Assembly (NCBI GenBank): GCA_016721245.1
Contig: JADKIQ010000004.1
Location: 1-64,000, forward strand
DNA from: Sphingobacteriales bacterium
GTDB taxonomy: Bacteria; Bacteroidota; Bacteroidia; Chitinophagales; JADIYW01
Length of the DNA: 64,000 nucleotides
Reading direction: 5' to 3'
In this document: piece by piece, positions 43,601-52,521 of the stretch
Layout: every line of letters begins with the position of its first letter
Position numbering within the stretch: the first letter of the stretch is position 1
Program-made: the position numbers and the translations under genes
The notes under the pieces: model-generated
The model's input: the letters and a program-made list of their open reading frames with translations, nothing else
What the model was told of the DNA's origin: nothing
Database searches by the model: none

Positions 43601-44803
43601 TTACTTTTTCTTATTCTCTTCGCTGACTTTCTTCCAGATCATCATCTGATTGGAGAATATTTTTGCAAAACCTTTTACGTCATCACCCGTCCAGGTATTA
43701 TTCATTTCGCCGTAGCTGCCGAATTTACTGCTCATCAAATCATACGGCGATTCGATACCAATCAAGTCAAAACGATACGGCTGCAGTTTTACAAATACTT
43801 TTCCGCTAACATTTTCCTGCGTGCTAGTCAGGAATGCTTCTAAATCGCGCATCAAGGGTTCATAAAACAAGCCTTCGTGCAGGTTGCTGCCATAGACATT
43901 GCTCAACTGATCTTTCCAAAACAATTGCTGTTTCGTCAGTGTATGTTTTTCCAGTAAGTGATGTGCTTTGATGATGATTAAGGGTGCCGCCGCTTCAAAA
44001 CCCACGCGGCCTTTGATACCGATAATCGTGTCGCCGACATGGATATCTCTGCCGATGGCATAAGCGCCTGCGATTTTATTAAGTTCAATAATTATTTCAG
44101 TAGGATGATTGCATTTTTTGCCATTCAGTCCAACCAATTCACCTTGCTCAAACTCAAGCACCACTTCGCTTTCTGCTGTTTTAGATATTTGTGTAGGATA
44201 AGCTTCTTCCGGTAAGGTATGTCTTGATGTCAATGTTTCCTTGCCGCCCACGCTGGTGCCCCAGATGCCCTGATTGATGGAATAGGCCGCTTTCTTCGCA
44301 TCTATTTCCACGCCGTGTTTTTTCAGGTATTCAATTTCTTCTTCGCGCGATAGTTTGTTATCTCTTATAGGCGTAATGATACCTGCTTCCGGCATCACGA
44401 TATTGAATACCATATCGAAACGCACCTGATCGTTGCCAGCTCCGGTGCTACCGTGTGCGATATAGCCTGCACCGATTTCTTTGGCATATTCCGCCACGGC
44501 AATCGCCTGAAATACACGCTCTGCCGAAACGGACAGGGGATAGGTGTTGTTTTTCAGTACATTTCCGAAAATCAGGTATTTGATGCATTGTTCGTAATAG
44601 TCTTTCACCACATCGCGCACTACAAATTCTTTTACGCCCATTTCTTTGGCGCGCACTTCAATCGCCTTCAGTTGTTCCTCGCTGAAACCGCCCGTGTTTA
44701 CGGTAATCGCATACACCTCCAGACCTTTCTCTTCCGTCAGGTATTTTACACAATACGAGGTATCTAAACCACCGCTATACGCTAAAACTACTTTGTTGTT
44801 CAT
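43601..44803 (-). CDS. argG: Argininosuccinate synthase
   Basis: 400 residues from the ATG at 44803 (MNNKVVLAYSGGLDTSYCVKYL); an upstream Met at 44812 is less likely. The PP-loop AYSGGLDTS binds ATP; AHGSTGAGNDQVRFD and the SVGGKET-type segment are family signatures. It joins citrulline and aspartate in arginine synthesis. It follows the GNAT gene on the same strand after a 76-base gap that holds a short degenerate repeat, an arrangement common in Bacteroidota arginine operons. The remaining arg genes are not in the window. Confidence 0.96.
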   Translation of the reverse strand: MNNKVVLAYSGGLDTSYCVKYLTEEKGLEVYAITVNTGGFSEEQLKAIEVRAKEMGVKEFVVRDVVKDYYEQCIKYLIFGNVLKNNTYPLSVSAERVFQAIAVAEYAKEIGAGYIAHGSTGAGNDQVRFDMVFNIVMPEAGIITPIRDNKLSREEEIEYLKKHGVEIDAKKAAYSINQGIWGTSVGGKETLTSRHTLPEEAYPTQISKTAESEVVLEFEQGELVGLNGKKCNHPTEIIIELNKIAGAYAIGRDIHVGDTIIGIKGRVGFEAAAPLIIIKAHHLLEKHTLTKQQLFWKDQLSNVYGSNLHEGLFYEPLMRDLEAFLTSTQENVSGKVFVKLQPYRFDLIGIESPYDLMSSKFGSYGEMNNTWTGDDVKGFAKIFSNQMMIWKKVSEENKKK

Positions 44804-44852
44804 GATTATCAAATTGTAGAATTATTTAATTATTGAGTTGTAGAACTTTACT

Positions 44853-44884
44853 CGTCAATTGTTCATCGTTAATCGTTCATCATC
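44853..44884. repeat. Degenerate short tandem repeat in the GNAT-argG gap
   Basis: CGTCAATTGTTCATCGTTAA followed by TCGTTCATCATC reads as repeated (A)TCGTTCAT-like words. It is the same kind of leader repeat as upstream of der and near secDF. Confidence 0.45.
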
Positions 44885-45554
44885 TCTTATTCTCTTTGCT
44901 TTTTCCTGCTGTCTTCACCACTTTGATGCGTTGTGCTTTTGGTGTTTTTAGTTTTGCCGGAATTTTTTTTTCTATTTTTTTTACTTTTGCAAATTCCTTT
45001 TTCTTCTCGTCTTTCGGGTCGAAGAGCATACCGGTACACAAACAGTTTTTACGGCTGGTGCGCGTCAGTACATCATAGTTGATGCAGCTTTTACAACCGC
45101 TCCAGAAGGCATCGTCCTGTGTGAGTTCTGAAAACGTAACCGGTTTGTACCCTAAATCCGAATTCAGTTTCATCACGGCCAAACTCGTCGTGATACCGAA
45201 TATTTTTGCCTGCGGATATTTTTTTTGTGTGTGGTCAAAGACAAATTTCTTTATCTTTTTGGCCAGTCCGTGGTGACGGAATTCTTCCCGCACAATTAAA
45301 CCGGAGTTGGCCACATAGTTTTTACCTTCCCAGGTTTCTATATAACAAAAGCCTGCGATGTGGTTATCTGCCGTAGTGGCGATAATTGCTTTTTCCTGTA
45401 AAATCTTTTCTTTGATGTATTCCGGATCACGCTTGGCGATACCAGTGCCGCGTTTTTTAGCAGATTCTTCGTACAGTTTACAGAGTTCTTCCGCGAAGCC
45501 CAAATGCTCCGCACCGGCTATCTGTACAACAAAGGTTGAGGATGTTTTTTTCAA
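44880..45554 (-). CDS. GNAT acetyltransferase linked to argG (probable N-acetylglutamate synthase-type)
   Basis: 224 residues from a TTG start (no in-frame ATG nearby). The GNAT core is visible: IAGFCYIETWEGKNYVANSGLIVREEFRHHGLAKKIKKFVFD, with the R-x-x-G-L-A acetyl-CoA loop. Beyond it lies a Cys-rich block (FWSGCKSCINYDVLTRTSRKNCLCTGML) that is unusual for GNATs, and a Lys-rich tail. Position directly upstream of argG suggests the first step of arginine synthesis (acyl transfer to glutamate). The Cys block might bind metal. The role is inferred from context. Confidence 0.82.
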   Translation of the reverse strand: MKKTSSTFVVQIAGAEHLGFAEELCKLYEESAKKRGTGIAKRDPEYIKEKILQEKAIIATTADNHIAGFCYIETWEGKNYVANSGLIVREEFRHHGLAKKIKKFVFDHTQKKYPQAKIFGITTSLAVMKLNSDLGYKPVTFSELTQDDAFWSGCKSCINYDVLTRTSRKNCLCTGMLFDPKDEKKKEFAKVKKIEKKIPAKLKTPKAQRIKVVKTAGKSKENKR

Positions 45555-45687
45555 CTTGCATAAACGATTTAAAACGTAAAATCTATCCTAACAAAAATAA
45601 TCCTCAAATTGTAAATTGAATGTTATGTTTTGAGCAACCTTAAGTTCAGCATCTTTAAACAAATTTTTTCAATGCCTCACTCAAAAT

Positions 45688-46969
45688 TTAATGTCTTATG
45701 CTTGCACTGGTTGGTAGGATGTTATTTTTAAATTCAAAATATTCAAATGCAATACTTACAAAGGCAGAAATAATAAAATATACTGAAAGTATGGTAGTAC
45801 CCAGAGGCAGAAACTTGTTGAGTGTAAACCAGTCACCATAATAGTTTATAATGCTGAATGCTATTATACACCTGACCAACTCCAGTATCCATGCATACTT
45901 GTCTCTATCCATTAAGGAAGTATAACAGTATACTGAATAGAAAATAAAAAATCCATATACAAATATGCCTGGTTTTGAGATTTCAACCAATTGTACAATG
46001 AGGAACATCATTATCAGAAATGTTACAGTTAACTGCGTTAAAGACCAGGCCTTTAAGTAGTTACTAGAAGCCGGCATATATTTTTCCTGATGATAAACAT
46101 CTTTTATGTAGGATACAGGATATTTTTCAATTACATCAGAAGGTCTCCAGCCAGTTGGCATCCACCAAATTCTAAACTTGTCTTTTGAGGTTGTTCGTTC
46201 GCCATGCATCTTTTATCAATAGCAGAATATGAATGAAGTTTATTTTTATTGGATTCCAGGTGCTAACTTGTCTTGTTATTCCGTAAATAGGTTTTTCTTC
46301 CGGTAGTTCCTCCTGAAAAGTGCCAAACAGTTTATCCCAGATTATTAATATCCCACCAAAATTTCTGTCTAAATAAATTGGGTTGATAGCATGATGAATA
46401 CGATGATGCGATGGTGTAACTATAATTTTCTCCAGAAAACCCAGCTTGCCAATAAGTTGTGTATGGTACCAAAAACCACCGAAAAGCATGACAACAGCTA
46501 AAACAGACATAACATCAGATGGTATTCCGAAAATTGCGGCCGGAATAATCAGAAAAAAATAAATGTCTGTAAAATCTCCTATGGTTTGACGTAAGGCAAC
46601 AGGCAGATTATATTCTTCACTACTATGATGAATTACATGATCATTCCAGAGTAGATTATACCGGTGTCTCCATCTGTGATTCCAGTAAACATAAAAATCA
46701 ATGGCAAAAAATCCAATGACATATTGTAAAGCACTAGATTTAAAATGAAAAACTGCCAAATGTTCGACTAAGAAATCGTATGTAATGATATATATCGTAA
46801 GTCCCAAAACACGTTTAAGTACATTTGTAATGCCGGAACTTAAACTGGAAACAGAATCCATTATATTAAACACTTGTTTGTTGCTGATTTTGGAAATTAT
46901 CATTTCTGATAAAATGAGTACTATAAAAACAGGTAAGACGAATTGTATCCCTTTTGAAAATGTTTCCAT
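45688..46969 (-). pseudogene. Sterol desaturase/fatty-acid hydroxylase family membrane protein (single frameshift)
   Basis: The frames 46172-46969 and 45688-46209 belong together. The first encodes a membrane di-iron hydroxylase with the three His boxes (HRWRHR, HVIHHSSE, TPSHHRIHH) and ends LLIKDAWRTNNLKRQV. The second resumes with KDKFRIWWMPTGWRPSDVIEKYP, the usual continuation in Bacteroidetes homologues, followed by four transmembrane helices. Deleting one T from the run at 46183-46186 (AAAA on the coding strand) joins them into about 427 residues. The catalytic part is intact even if the break is real. Substrate is a lipid alkyl chain, sterol or ether lipid. Confidence 0.85.
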
Positions 46970-47047
46970 CTTAAAATTTTAATGTTGAAATGCTTTAACA
47001 GTTCAAAATTATAAAGGAAGAAGTCATGCGACGATAACAAAAGATAA

Positions 47048-47401
47048 TTACTGTTTCCTGGTAGCTATCCTTTTTCGTATCCTGCTCAGCGACACAGGCG
47101 TAATGCCCAGCACATTGGCAATGTATTTATGAGGAACCCGGTTGAGCAATTCTGGATGCTGCTGCATAAACTTTAAATAGCGTTTTTCAGGGCTTAGTAA
47201 AATAAAATCATCTAATGCAGTAAGTGTTTCACTTAGAATGTTCATCATGAAAAACCTGCGACCGGTATCCAGCTTTGAATTCTGTTCTATGATGTTTCGC
47301 AATTCAATAAAATTGATGACAAGTAATTCTGTATGTTCTAAAGCCTGAAAATTAAAACGCGATGCCTGGTTGAAAAACAAAATTTCGCACGAAGCAATCA
47401 A
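47048..47401 (-). pseudogene. 5'-truncated Crp/Fnr-family regulator, remnant copy 8
   Basis: 117 residues covering the last sensor strands, dimer helix and HTH (ILFFNQASRFNFQALEHTELLVINF, LLSPEKRYLKFMQQHPELLNRVPHKYIANVLGITPVSLSRIRKR). The first half of the sensor domain is missing. Upstream of 47401 the coding strand carries a short unrelated frame (NTGQRAPVYDFQKTSRS) that ends at a stop, so the 5' end was lost at a junction near 47405. The recognition helix has V-S-L-S-R in place of E-T-L-S-R. Confidence 0.8.
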
Positions 47402-47466
47402 CTACGAGATGTCTTTTGAAAGTCATACACCGGCGCGCGCTGTCCGGTATTCCTTAATTTGTTCAG

Positions 47467-47907
47467 TTAAATTTGTCCTTTATAGTTTGGATCAAAATCT
47501 ACCATCCACTCAATACCATATTTGTCGCGAAACATACCAAAATAAGAACCCCAGGGACTGTCGGCAATTGGCATTTCAATTTGTCCGCCTGCTGAAAGAC
47601 CGTTAAATAATTTATCGGCTTCTTCTTTGCTTTCCGCACTTATAGAGATTTTGCTTCTGTTCTCATTTTCGTTTGTTTTTCCCAGAATTTCCGGAACATC
47701 ATTTGCCATCAGTAGGTTGCTTTTACCGATAGGCAAAGCAATATGCATAATTTTATTTTCTTCTTTCTCAGATACTGAAAATTCAGGACTTGCAAGATCT
47801 TTGAAGCGAATAATCTTTGCGAACTCTCCGCCAAATACTGATTTGTAAAAATTGAATGCTTCTTCGGCATTTCCGTTGAAGTTAATGTGAGGATTGATAA
47901 TTGCCAT
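47467..47907 (-). CDS. VOC-superfamily protein (PhnB-like glyoxalase fold)
   Basis: 146 residues, complete: MAIINPHINFNGNAEEAFNFYKSVFGGEFAKIIRFKD, MHIALPIGKSNLLMANDVPE, and the C-terminal SPWGSYFGMFRDKYGIEWMVDFDP. This is the PhnB/3-demethylubiquinone-methyltransferase-like branch of the VOC fold. These small proteins are mostly uncharacterised; some bind metal and small ligands. It is intact although flanked on both sides by broken genes. Confidence 0.88.
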   Translation of the reverse strand: MAIINPHINFNGNAEEAFNFYKSVFGGEFAKIIRFKDLASPEFSVSEKEENKIMHIALPIGKSNLLMANDVPEILGKTNENENRSKISISAESKEEADKLFNGLSAGGQIEMPIADSPWGSYFGMFRDKYGIEWMVDFDPNYKGQI

Positions 47908-48186
47908 AGTTTTTATTTTTAAAATGTTGCTTTATTGTTTGTCGGTTGTTTGGGTGTAGTTCTATAATGTCGCTTAACGTTTTGGGTATTGGCGAAGGCA
48001 CGGCATTAGAATTCCGTCAGCCGAATGTAAGTACAAATGTTGATAGAAGTACAAATGCTCACTTACCCCCCCACCCCCCGCTTTCTTTAACCCCCCCTTC
48101 CCCCCCGCTGTGCTCCCTCATTGGGGGGGCCCGGTTTTGACAATTTATTTCGGTTGAAAATCTTTATGTCCAATTGCACTTTTAAA
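47908..48186. other. Repeat-rich non-coding segment beside the broken peptidase gene
   Basis: No gene. It contains an 11-base direct repeat AAGTACAAATG at 48029-48039 and 48047-48057 (period 18), then C-runs of 6-8 bases from 48066 to 48108 and a G7 run at 48122-48128. Composition differs sharply from the surrounding 35-40% GC genes. Confidence 0.55.
48066..48130. repeat. C-rich block a
   Basis: Runs of 6-8 C separated by short words, then GCTGTGCTCCCTCATT and a G7 run, so the block can fold back on itself (C-run/G-run). It marks the 3' end of the broken peptidase gene. Confidence 0.55.
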
Positions 48187-49103
48187 CTAGTTCTCCTTGG
48201 TCCGCTGTTGCAGCTGGCTGCCGCCCGCCAATGGTATAGAGTAAAATGGGTTTGCCAGGTGCTGCTGGCTTGCATGTAGCTGCCTTCCTTGGTTCTTGCA
48301 AAATATGCAGGATTTTGTATTAGGCTTTACATGAATTAGTGCATCCGCTTCTATCAACCCTTTCATTTCACTTTCTATTTCGGGATTGCCAAATTCGGGG
48401 TAGTTACTTATCAAATTCGGCCAGGCTTTACTTCTTATCAGATTTACTGTACCAGATTGAATAGTGGCTGCTGCAAACAGTTCGGGTCTTTCGGTAATTG
48501 CTCTGCCAATTAATGTGCCGCCGGCACTTCCGCTAAAGCAAGCCAATTTTGATGATTGTGTGTATTTGTTTTTTATAAGATATTCAGCCCATTGGGTTTG
48601 GTGTTGACAGGTTGTTAAATATTGTATTAATAGTTTCTCTTACTATAGTTCCATAAGCTCCATAAAGTATGCAACATTATTGCCATCCAGCTTTGTGTTT
48701 TATTTCTCATTATGCTCAATTTACAAGTGTTCCACATATGATGGAACTTCTATTAATTCAGTTATAATATCATCGCTTCCATCAACAAAAGTTTGTCCAT
48801 GAGTTGCCCAAAAATCATTATTACTTAACTTGTTATCTGCAATATTGAGAAGAAAGCCACTCTTAGGTTTGTTTACGGGCTCGTTATATAAAACGCATTC
48901 ATCGGTTTTTGTACCCATTGTCCAAATACTATACCTGTCAAAACCATTTATAGCCGATACATTAATTTCTTTTCCAGTTTTCTTATCAATAAAAATTGTT
49001 TTGTTTAGAAAGCCATATTTTGAATAACTAACAAAGATGTATGATTTTGTTTCATCCATATATTCCAAGATCTGTCTCGGAAAGACAATTTTGGCATTGG
49101 AAA

Positions 49104-49140
49104 ACGGGGGGGTAGGGGGGAGGGGAGCGAGGGGTGTGGC
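49104..49140. repeat. G-rich block b
   Basis: GGGGGGGTAGGGGGGAGGGG followed by AGCGAGGGGTG interrupts the peptidase between its propeller pieces. On the coding strand it translates as Pro-rich filler, absent from the family. Confidence 0.55.
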
Positions 49141-49645
49141 TCTGTTACTTCCTTTAAGCTGTACACCGAGTCTGTTGCGGAATATAATTTTTTCCATTGC
49201 TTAATCGGATTTAATAATTCAGCATTGCTGATGTAATAGGCATTTTTATCAAGTCCGAAACCCGCATTAGGAATACAGTAAATCCTTTTTAAGCTATTAT
49301 TTGTATAAACCGATAGTAACTACGATCGTCTGTATAATACTTTAGGCCTTTCTTGTATTCACCAAACAGTTTGGTATGCTATCTTTCAACCATTTTTTGT
49401 TTACAATATCATATACTTTTAGAAAAGGATATTCTTCGCCGTTTTTATCAAATGCAGCAAAAAAATATTTTTCATCAGGTGAAAGAGCTATGTCATACAA
49501 TTCATATCGAATACCAGAATGAATGTTCCAAGTGTCAAATATCAAATGCTCGGTTGTATCATTTATTGCTTTATAATATAGTTTTTGTGATAGCTGCCCT
49601 CTCTTCGAAATCATATAATAGTATCCCGAGGCTGTTTTAAAATAA

Positions 49646-49674
49646 GGCCCTCCGGGTGGGTGGGGGGGGGGGTT
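49646..49674. repeat. G-rich block c
   Basis: CCCTCCGGGTGGGTGGGGGG continuing as G's interrupts the same peptidase gene between its signal-peptide region and first propeller blade; about 30-60 expected residues are missing here. Confidence 0.55.
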
Positions 49675-49931
49675 TGTGTAACTCCAAAATAAGTGTCGCT
49701 ACTATCTACAGTTTTAGTTTTTGGATAGTTGTATTGTGCATTACAATAACCCCAAATCAATAGAAATAAAATGGTATGTGAAACTTTTCGTGTCATATTT
49801 TTTAATTTTTAGAGAGTGTCAGAACATAGCAGGTAACTTGTTTATAAGTCTGACAAAATCACACAGATACTGCCAAAATAGAAATATATGTTGACTTTTA
49901 CTCTTCCTATTTCAAATATACATTTTCCCCT

Positions 49932-49956
49932 TCAAATATTCAATTGAACAATTTGA
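49932..49956. promoter_or_regulatory. Imperfect 25-base palindrome upstream of lgt
   Basis: TCAAATATTCAA and TTGAACAATTTGA are inverted copies with a one-base bulge, centred on TTCAATTGAA. It lies 57 bases upstream of the lgt -7 box. Possible operator or activator site. Confidence 0.4.
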
Positions 49957-50012
49957 CGTTTATTAACTATTGCCTAATGGCCTTTGGCTGATAACTAAAC
50001 GGAATAAATTAC

Positions 50013-50020
50013 TAACTTTG
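50013..50020 (+). promoter_or_regulatory. TAACTTTG -7 element for lgt
   Basis: Exact TAnnTTTG match 17 bases before the lgt ATG at 50038. Confidence 0.65.
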
Positions 50021-50037
50021 GCGCACAAATTAGATAC

Positions 50038-50886
50038 ATGAATAGTTTACTGGCTTTTGTCGTTCACTGGAATATCAAACCTGAGATTTTTATGATTACC
50101 GAGAATTTCGGTATCCGTTGGTACAGCTTGCTGTACGGCGCGGCTTTTTTCTTAGGCTACAATATTCTCTTCTGGGAGTTTAAAAAAGAGAACAAAAATA
50201 CGGAAGGTGCCGACCAGTTGCTGATGTATATGTTCTTTGCGGTCTTAATCGGCGCGCGTTTAGGACATGTATTCTTTTACCAATGGGATTATTACAGCCA
50301 GCATCTGCTGGAAATCGTGCAAATCTGGAAAGGCGGTCTGGCCAGTCACGGGGCGGCTATCGCCATCACCATAGCATTGATTTTATACAAGAGAAACCAT
50401 CCGGAATATAGTTTTTTATGGATCATCGACAGAGTGGCGATTCCGACAGCCATCGGCGGTTCGTTTATCCGTTTCGGTAATTTCTTCAATTCAGAAATCG
50501 TGGGCGACTATACCGACGGCAGCTGGGGCGTAGTTTTTGAGCGCAACAGAGACGATATCACCGGTGTGTTTGATACCATGCCGCGCGTGCCGATTCAGTT
50601 GTTTGAAGGATTTTTGTATGTGCTGATATTTGTAGTAATTATTACAATTTATATCAAAAAAGACTACAAACCACGCGAAGGCAGCCTGATGGCAATTTTC
50701 CTGTTTATGATGTTTGCCGGCCGTTTCTTCCTGGAATACTGGAAAGTAGATGTAAACCCGCTGACGATGATGGGAATTACCCTGACTCACGGACAATGGC
50801 TGAGCTTTCCGTTTATTGCCATTGCTTTCTTTATATACTGGCTTTCCACGAGAAATAAGCAACAAGAAGTAATCAAGCCAGAATAG
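50038..50886 (+). CDS. lgt: Prolipoprotein diacylglyceryl transferase
   Basis: 282 residues, about seven transmembrane helices. Lgt moves diacylglycerol from phosphatidylglycerol to the lipobox cysteine of prelipoproteins, the first step of lipoprotein maturation in the inner membrane. Signatures: GIRWYSLLYGAAFFLGY, IGARLGHVFFYQWDYY, GGLASHGAAIAI (essential His), and GSFIRFGNFFNSEIVG, the Lgt motif with the catalytic Arg. It serves the several lipoproteins encoded in this window (TamL-like, DUF4197, lipocalin-like, barnase-like). The start is the ATG behind a perfect -7 box. Confidence 0.96.
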   Translation: MNSLLAFVVHWNIKPEIFMITENFGIRWYSLLYGAAFFLGYNILFWEFKKENKNTEGADQLLMYMFFAVLIGARLGHVFFYQWDYYSQHLLEIVQIWKGGLASHGAAIAITIALILYKRNHPEYSFLWIIDRVAIPTAIGGSFIRFGNFFNSEIVGDYTDGSWGVVFERNRDDITGVFDTMPRVPIQLFEGFLYVLIFVVIITIYIKKDYKPREGSLMAIFLFMMFAGRFFLEYWKVDVNPLTMMGITLTHGQWLSFPFIAIAFFIYWLSTRNKQQEVIKPE

Positions 50887-51073
50887 GCATTAAAAAAATA
50901 TCTTTATATGGTTTGTAACAGCAATCCATTTTTCTTTATTCAGGTTACTTACTGTCTTTTCCTAATATAGATATGTTGCACACCCAGGTCACTTAACTGT
51001 AACTGAATAGTTAACTTATCTATAGAACTTAGCCAGATTGTCTTCTTGCGGTGGAGTTTCACTACAAAATGCG

Positions 51074-51081
51074 TACCTTTG
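51074..51081 (+). promoter_or_regulatory. TACCTTTG -7 element for der
   Basis: Exact TAnnTTTG match 76 bases upstream of the GTG start of der; the leader between them holds a degenerate short repeat. Confidence 0.6.
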
Positions 51082-51120
51082 TGGGTCAAAGAAGTATAGG
51101 CAATTTTATTTAAAAGCTTA

Positions 51121-51155
51121 TAACTCTTCATTCATAACTCATAATTCAACATTCA
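51121..51155. repeat. Degenerate short tandem repeat in the der leader
   Basis: AACTCTTCATTCATAACTCA followed by TAATTCAACATTCA: repeated (T)CATTCATAACT-like words ending 2 bases before the start codon. It lies inside the transcribed leader. Confidence 0.5.
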
Positions 51156-51157
51156 AA

Positions 51158-52471
51158 GTGTCATATACAGTTGCCATCATAGGTCGTCCGAACGTGGGAA
51201 AATCCACCTTATTTAATCGTTTATTAGAAGAAAGAAAAGCCATTACGGATGACTTTAGCGGCGTTACGCGCGACCGTCAGTACGGCATTACCGAGTGGAA
51301 TGGTAAAACCTTCAACGTGATAGATACCGGCGGTTTTGTACTGCATTCTGACGATGTTTTTGAAAAAGCCATCCGTCACCAGGTGCGCCTTGCCATTGAT
51401 GAAGCGGATATCATGGTGTTTATGGTAGATGTGACGACTGGTATTACCGATTTAGATGAATCTTTAGCACAGGAATTACGCAAAACCAAGAAGCCGGTGA
51501 TTATTGCGGTGAATAAAGTGGACAATACAGAGCGTTCTTATGCTGCCAATGAGTTTTATGGCCTAGGATTTGAAAACCTGTTCTGCGTTTCCTCCATGAG
51601 CGGCAGCGGTACCGGTGAAATTCTGGATTTTATTACAGAACAAATACCGGATGAACTGGAAAATGCGGTGGATATTTATGCGGAGCTGCCGAAGATTACC
51701 ATTGTTGGTCAGCCGAATGTAGGAAAATCTACTTTGCTGAATGCATTGATAGGACAGGAGCGTAACATTGTTACGGATATTGCCGGCACTACCAGAGATT
51801 CCATTCACACACACTATAATTTATACGGTAAAGAGTTTTTACTGGTAGATACGGCAGGTATCCGCAAGAAAAGCAAGGTACACGAGGATTTGGAATTCTA
51901 TTCGGTGATTCGTGCGGTGAAAGCAATTGAAGAAGCGGATGTTTGTATTCTGATGATTGACGCTACGGTGGGTATTGAGTTGCAGGATTTAAAGATTTTC
52001 GGCATCATTGAACAACGCAAGAAAGGCGTGGTGATTTTGGTAAACAAATGGGATGCGATCGAGAAAGATTCTAAAACCGTTTTAGAGTTTGAGGCAAAAA
52101 TAAAAAGCAAGATTGCGCCGTTTACGGATGTGCCTATCCTGTTTATTTCTGCACTGGAAAAACAACGCATCTATCAGGCGATTGATAAGGTGCTGGAAGT
52201 GTATAACAACAAACAAATCAAAATTCCTACGCACCAGTTGAACGATATTATGCTGGCGGAAATTGAAAAATACGGACCACCGGCTTACCGTGGTGAGTAC
52301 ATCAAAATAAAATATGTAACGCAGTTGCCGGCACATACACCGTCGTTTGCGTTTTTCTGCAACCATCCAGACTATGTGAAAGATGCTTACCGTCATTATC
52401 TGGAAAACAGAATGCGGGAGAATTTTTCGCTGAGCGGAGTTCCGGTCAATATTTTCTTCAGAAAGAAATAA
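51158..52471 (+). CDS. der: Ribosome-assembly GTPase Der (EngA)
   Basis: 437 residues from the GTG at 51158 (VSYTVAIIGRPNVGKS); the open frame upstream to 51038 is leader DNA with a repeat and lies over the promoter. Two GTPase domains in tandem are seen: G1 GRPNVGKS, G3 DTGG and G4 NKVD in the first; GQPNVGKS, DTAG and NKWD in the second. The C-terminal KH-like domain follows (PAYRGEYIKIKYVTQLPAHTPSFAFFCNHPDYV). It is essential for 50S subunit maturation. GTG is the only start that gives the family's usual length. Confidence 0.95.
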   Translation: MSYTVAIIGRPNVGKSTLFNRLLEERKAITDDFSGVTRDRQYGITEWNGKTFNVIDTGGFVLHSDDVFEKAIRHQVRLAIDEADIMVFMVDVTTGITDLDESLAQELRKTKKPVIIAVNKVDNTERSYAANEFYGLGFENLFCVSSMSGSGTGEILDFITEQIPDELENAVDIYAELPKITIVGQPNVGKSTLLNALIGQERNIVTDIAGTTRDSIHTHYNLYGKEFLLVDTAGIRKKSKVHEDLEFYSVIRAVKAIEEADVCILMIDATVGIELQDLKIFGIIEQRKKGVVILVNKWDAIEKDSKTVLEFEAKIKSKIAPFTDVPILFISALEKQRIYQAIDKVLEVYNNKQIKIPTHQLNDIMLAEIEKYGPPAYRGEYIKIKYVTQLPAHTPSFAFFCNHPDYVKDAYRHYLENRMRENFSLSGVPVNIFFRKK

Positions 52472-52521
52472 AATTATTTTATCTTTCCTACTGATTCGGG
52501 CTCAAAACCGGATTTAAAAGT

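Larger units (their letters stand above)
48187..49796 (-). pseudogene. Shattered S9A prolyl oligopeptidase
   Basis: Pieces in several frames on one strand follow prolyl oligopeptidase order. A signal peptide plus YPKTKTVDSSDTYFGV is at 49796-49680. The propeller start (PYFKTASGYYYMISKRGQLS to YDIVNKKWLKDSI) is at 49645-49342, and a further propeller piece (NAGFGLDKNAYYISNAELL) near 49265-49150. Then EYMDETKSYIFVSYSKYGFLNKTIF to ELIEVPSY lies at 49100-48721, WAEYLIKNKYTQSSKLACF at about 48600, and the nucleophile elbow CFSGSAGGT with ERPELFAAATIQSGTVN at 48546 onward. The end (GKPILLYTIGG) is readable near 48225. The active-site Asp/His region and the RGGGE segment are lost. Poly-C/G blocks sit at two of the breaks. 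Real decay or bad assembly are both possible. Confidence 0.8.

Noticed and set aside
47946..48140. Plus-strand 64-codon frame with a Pro-rich end
   Set aside because: It arises from the C-rich block; no start signal or family pattern.
49818..49854. GTCAGA / TCTGAC inverted repeat with 25-base loop
   Set aside because: Six-base arms with such a loop are expected by chance in AT-rich DNA.
50949..51131. Small minus-strand ORF of 60 codons upstream of der
   Set aside because: It covers the der promoter and leader, has no recognisable features and is probably chance.
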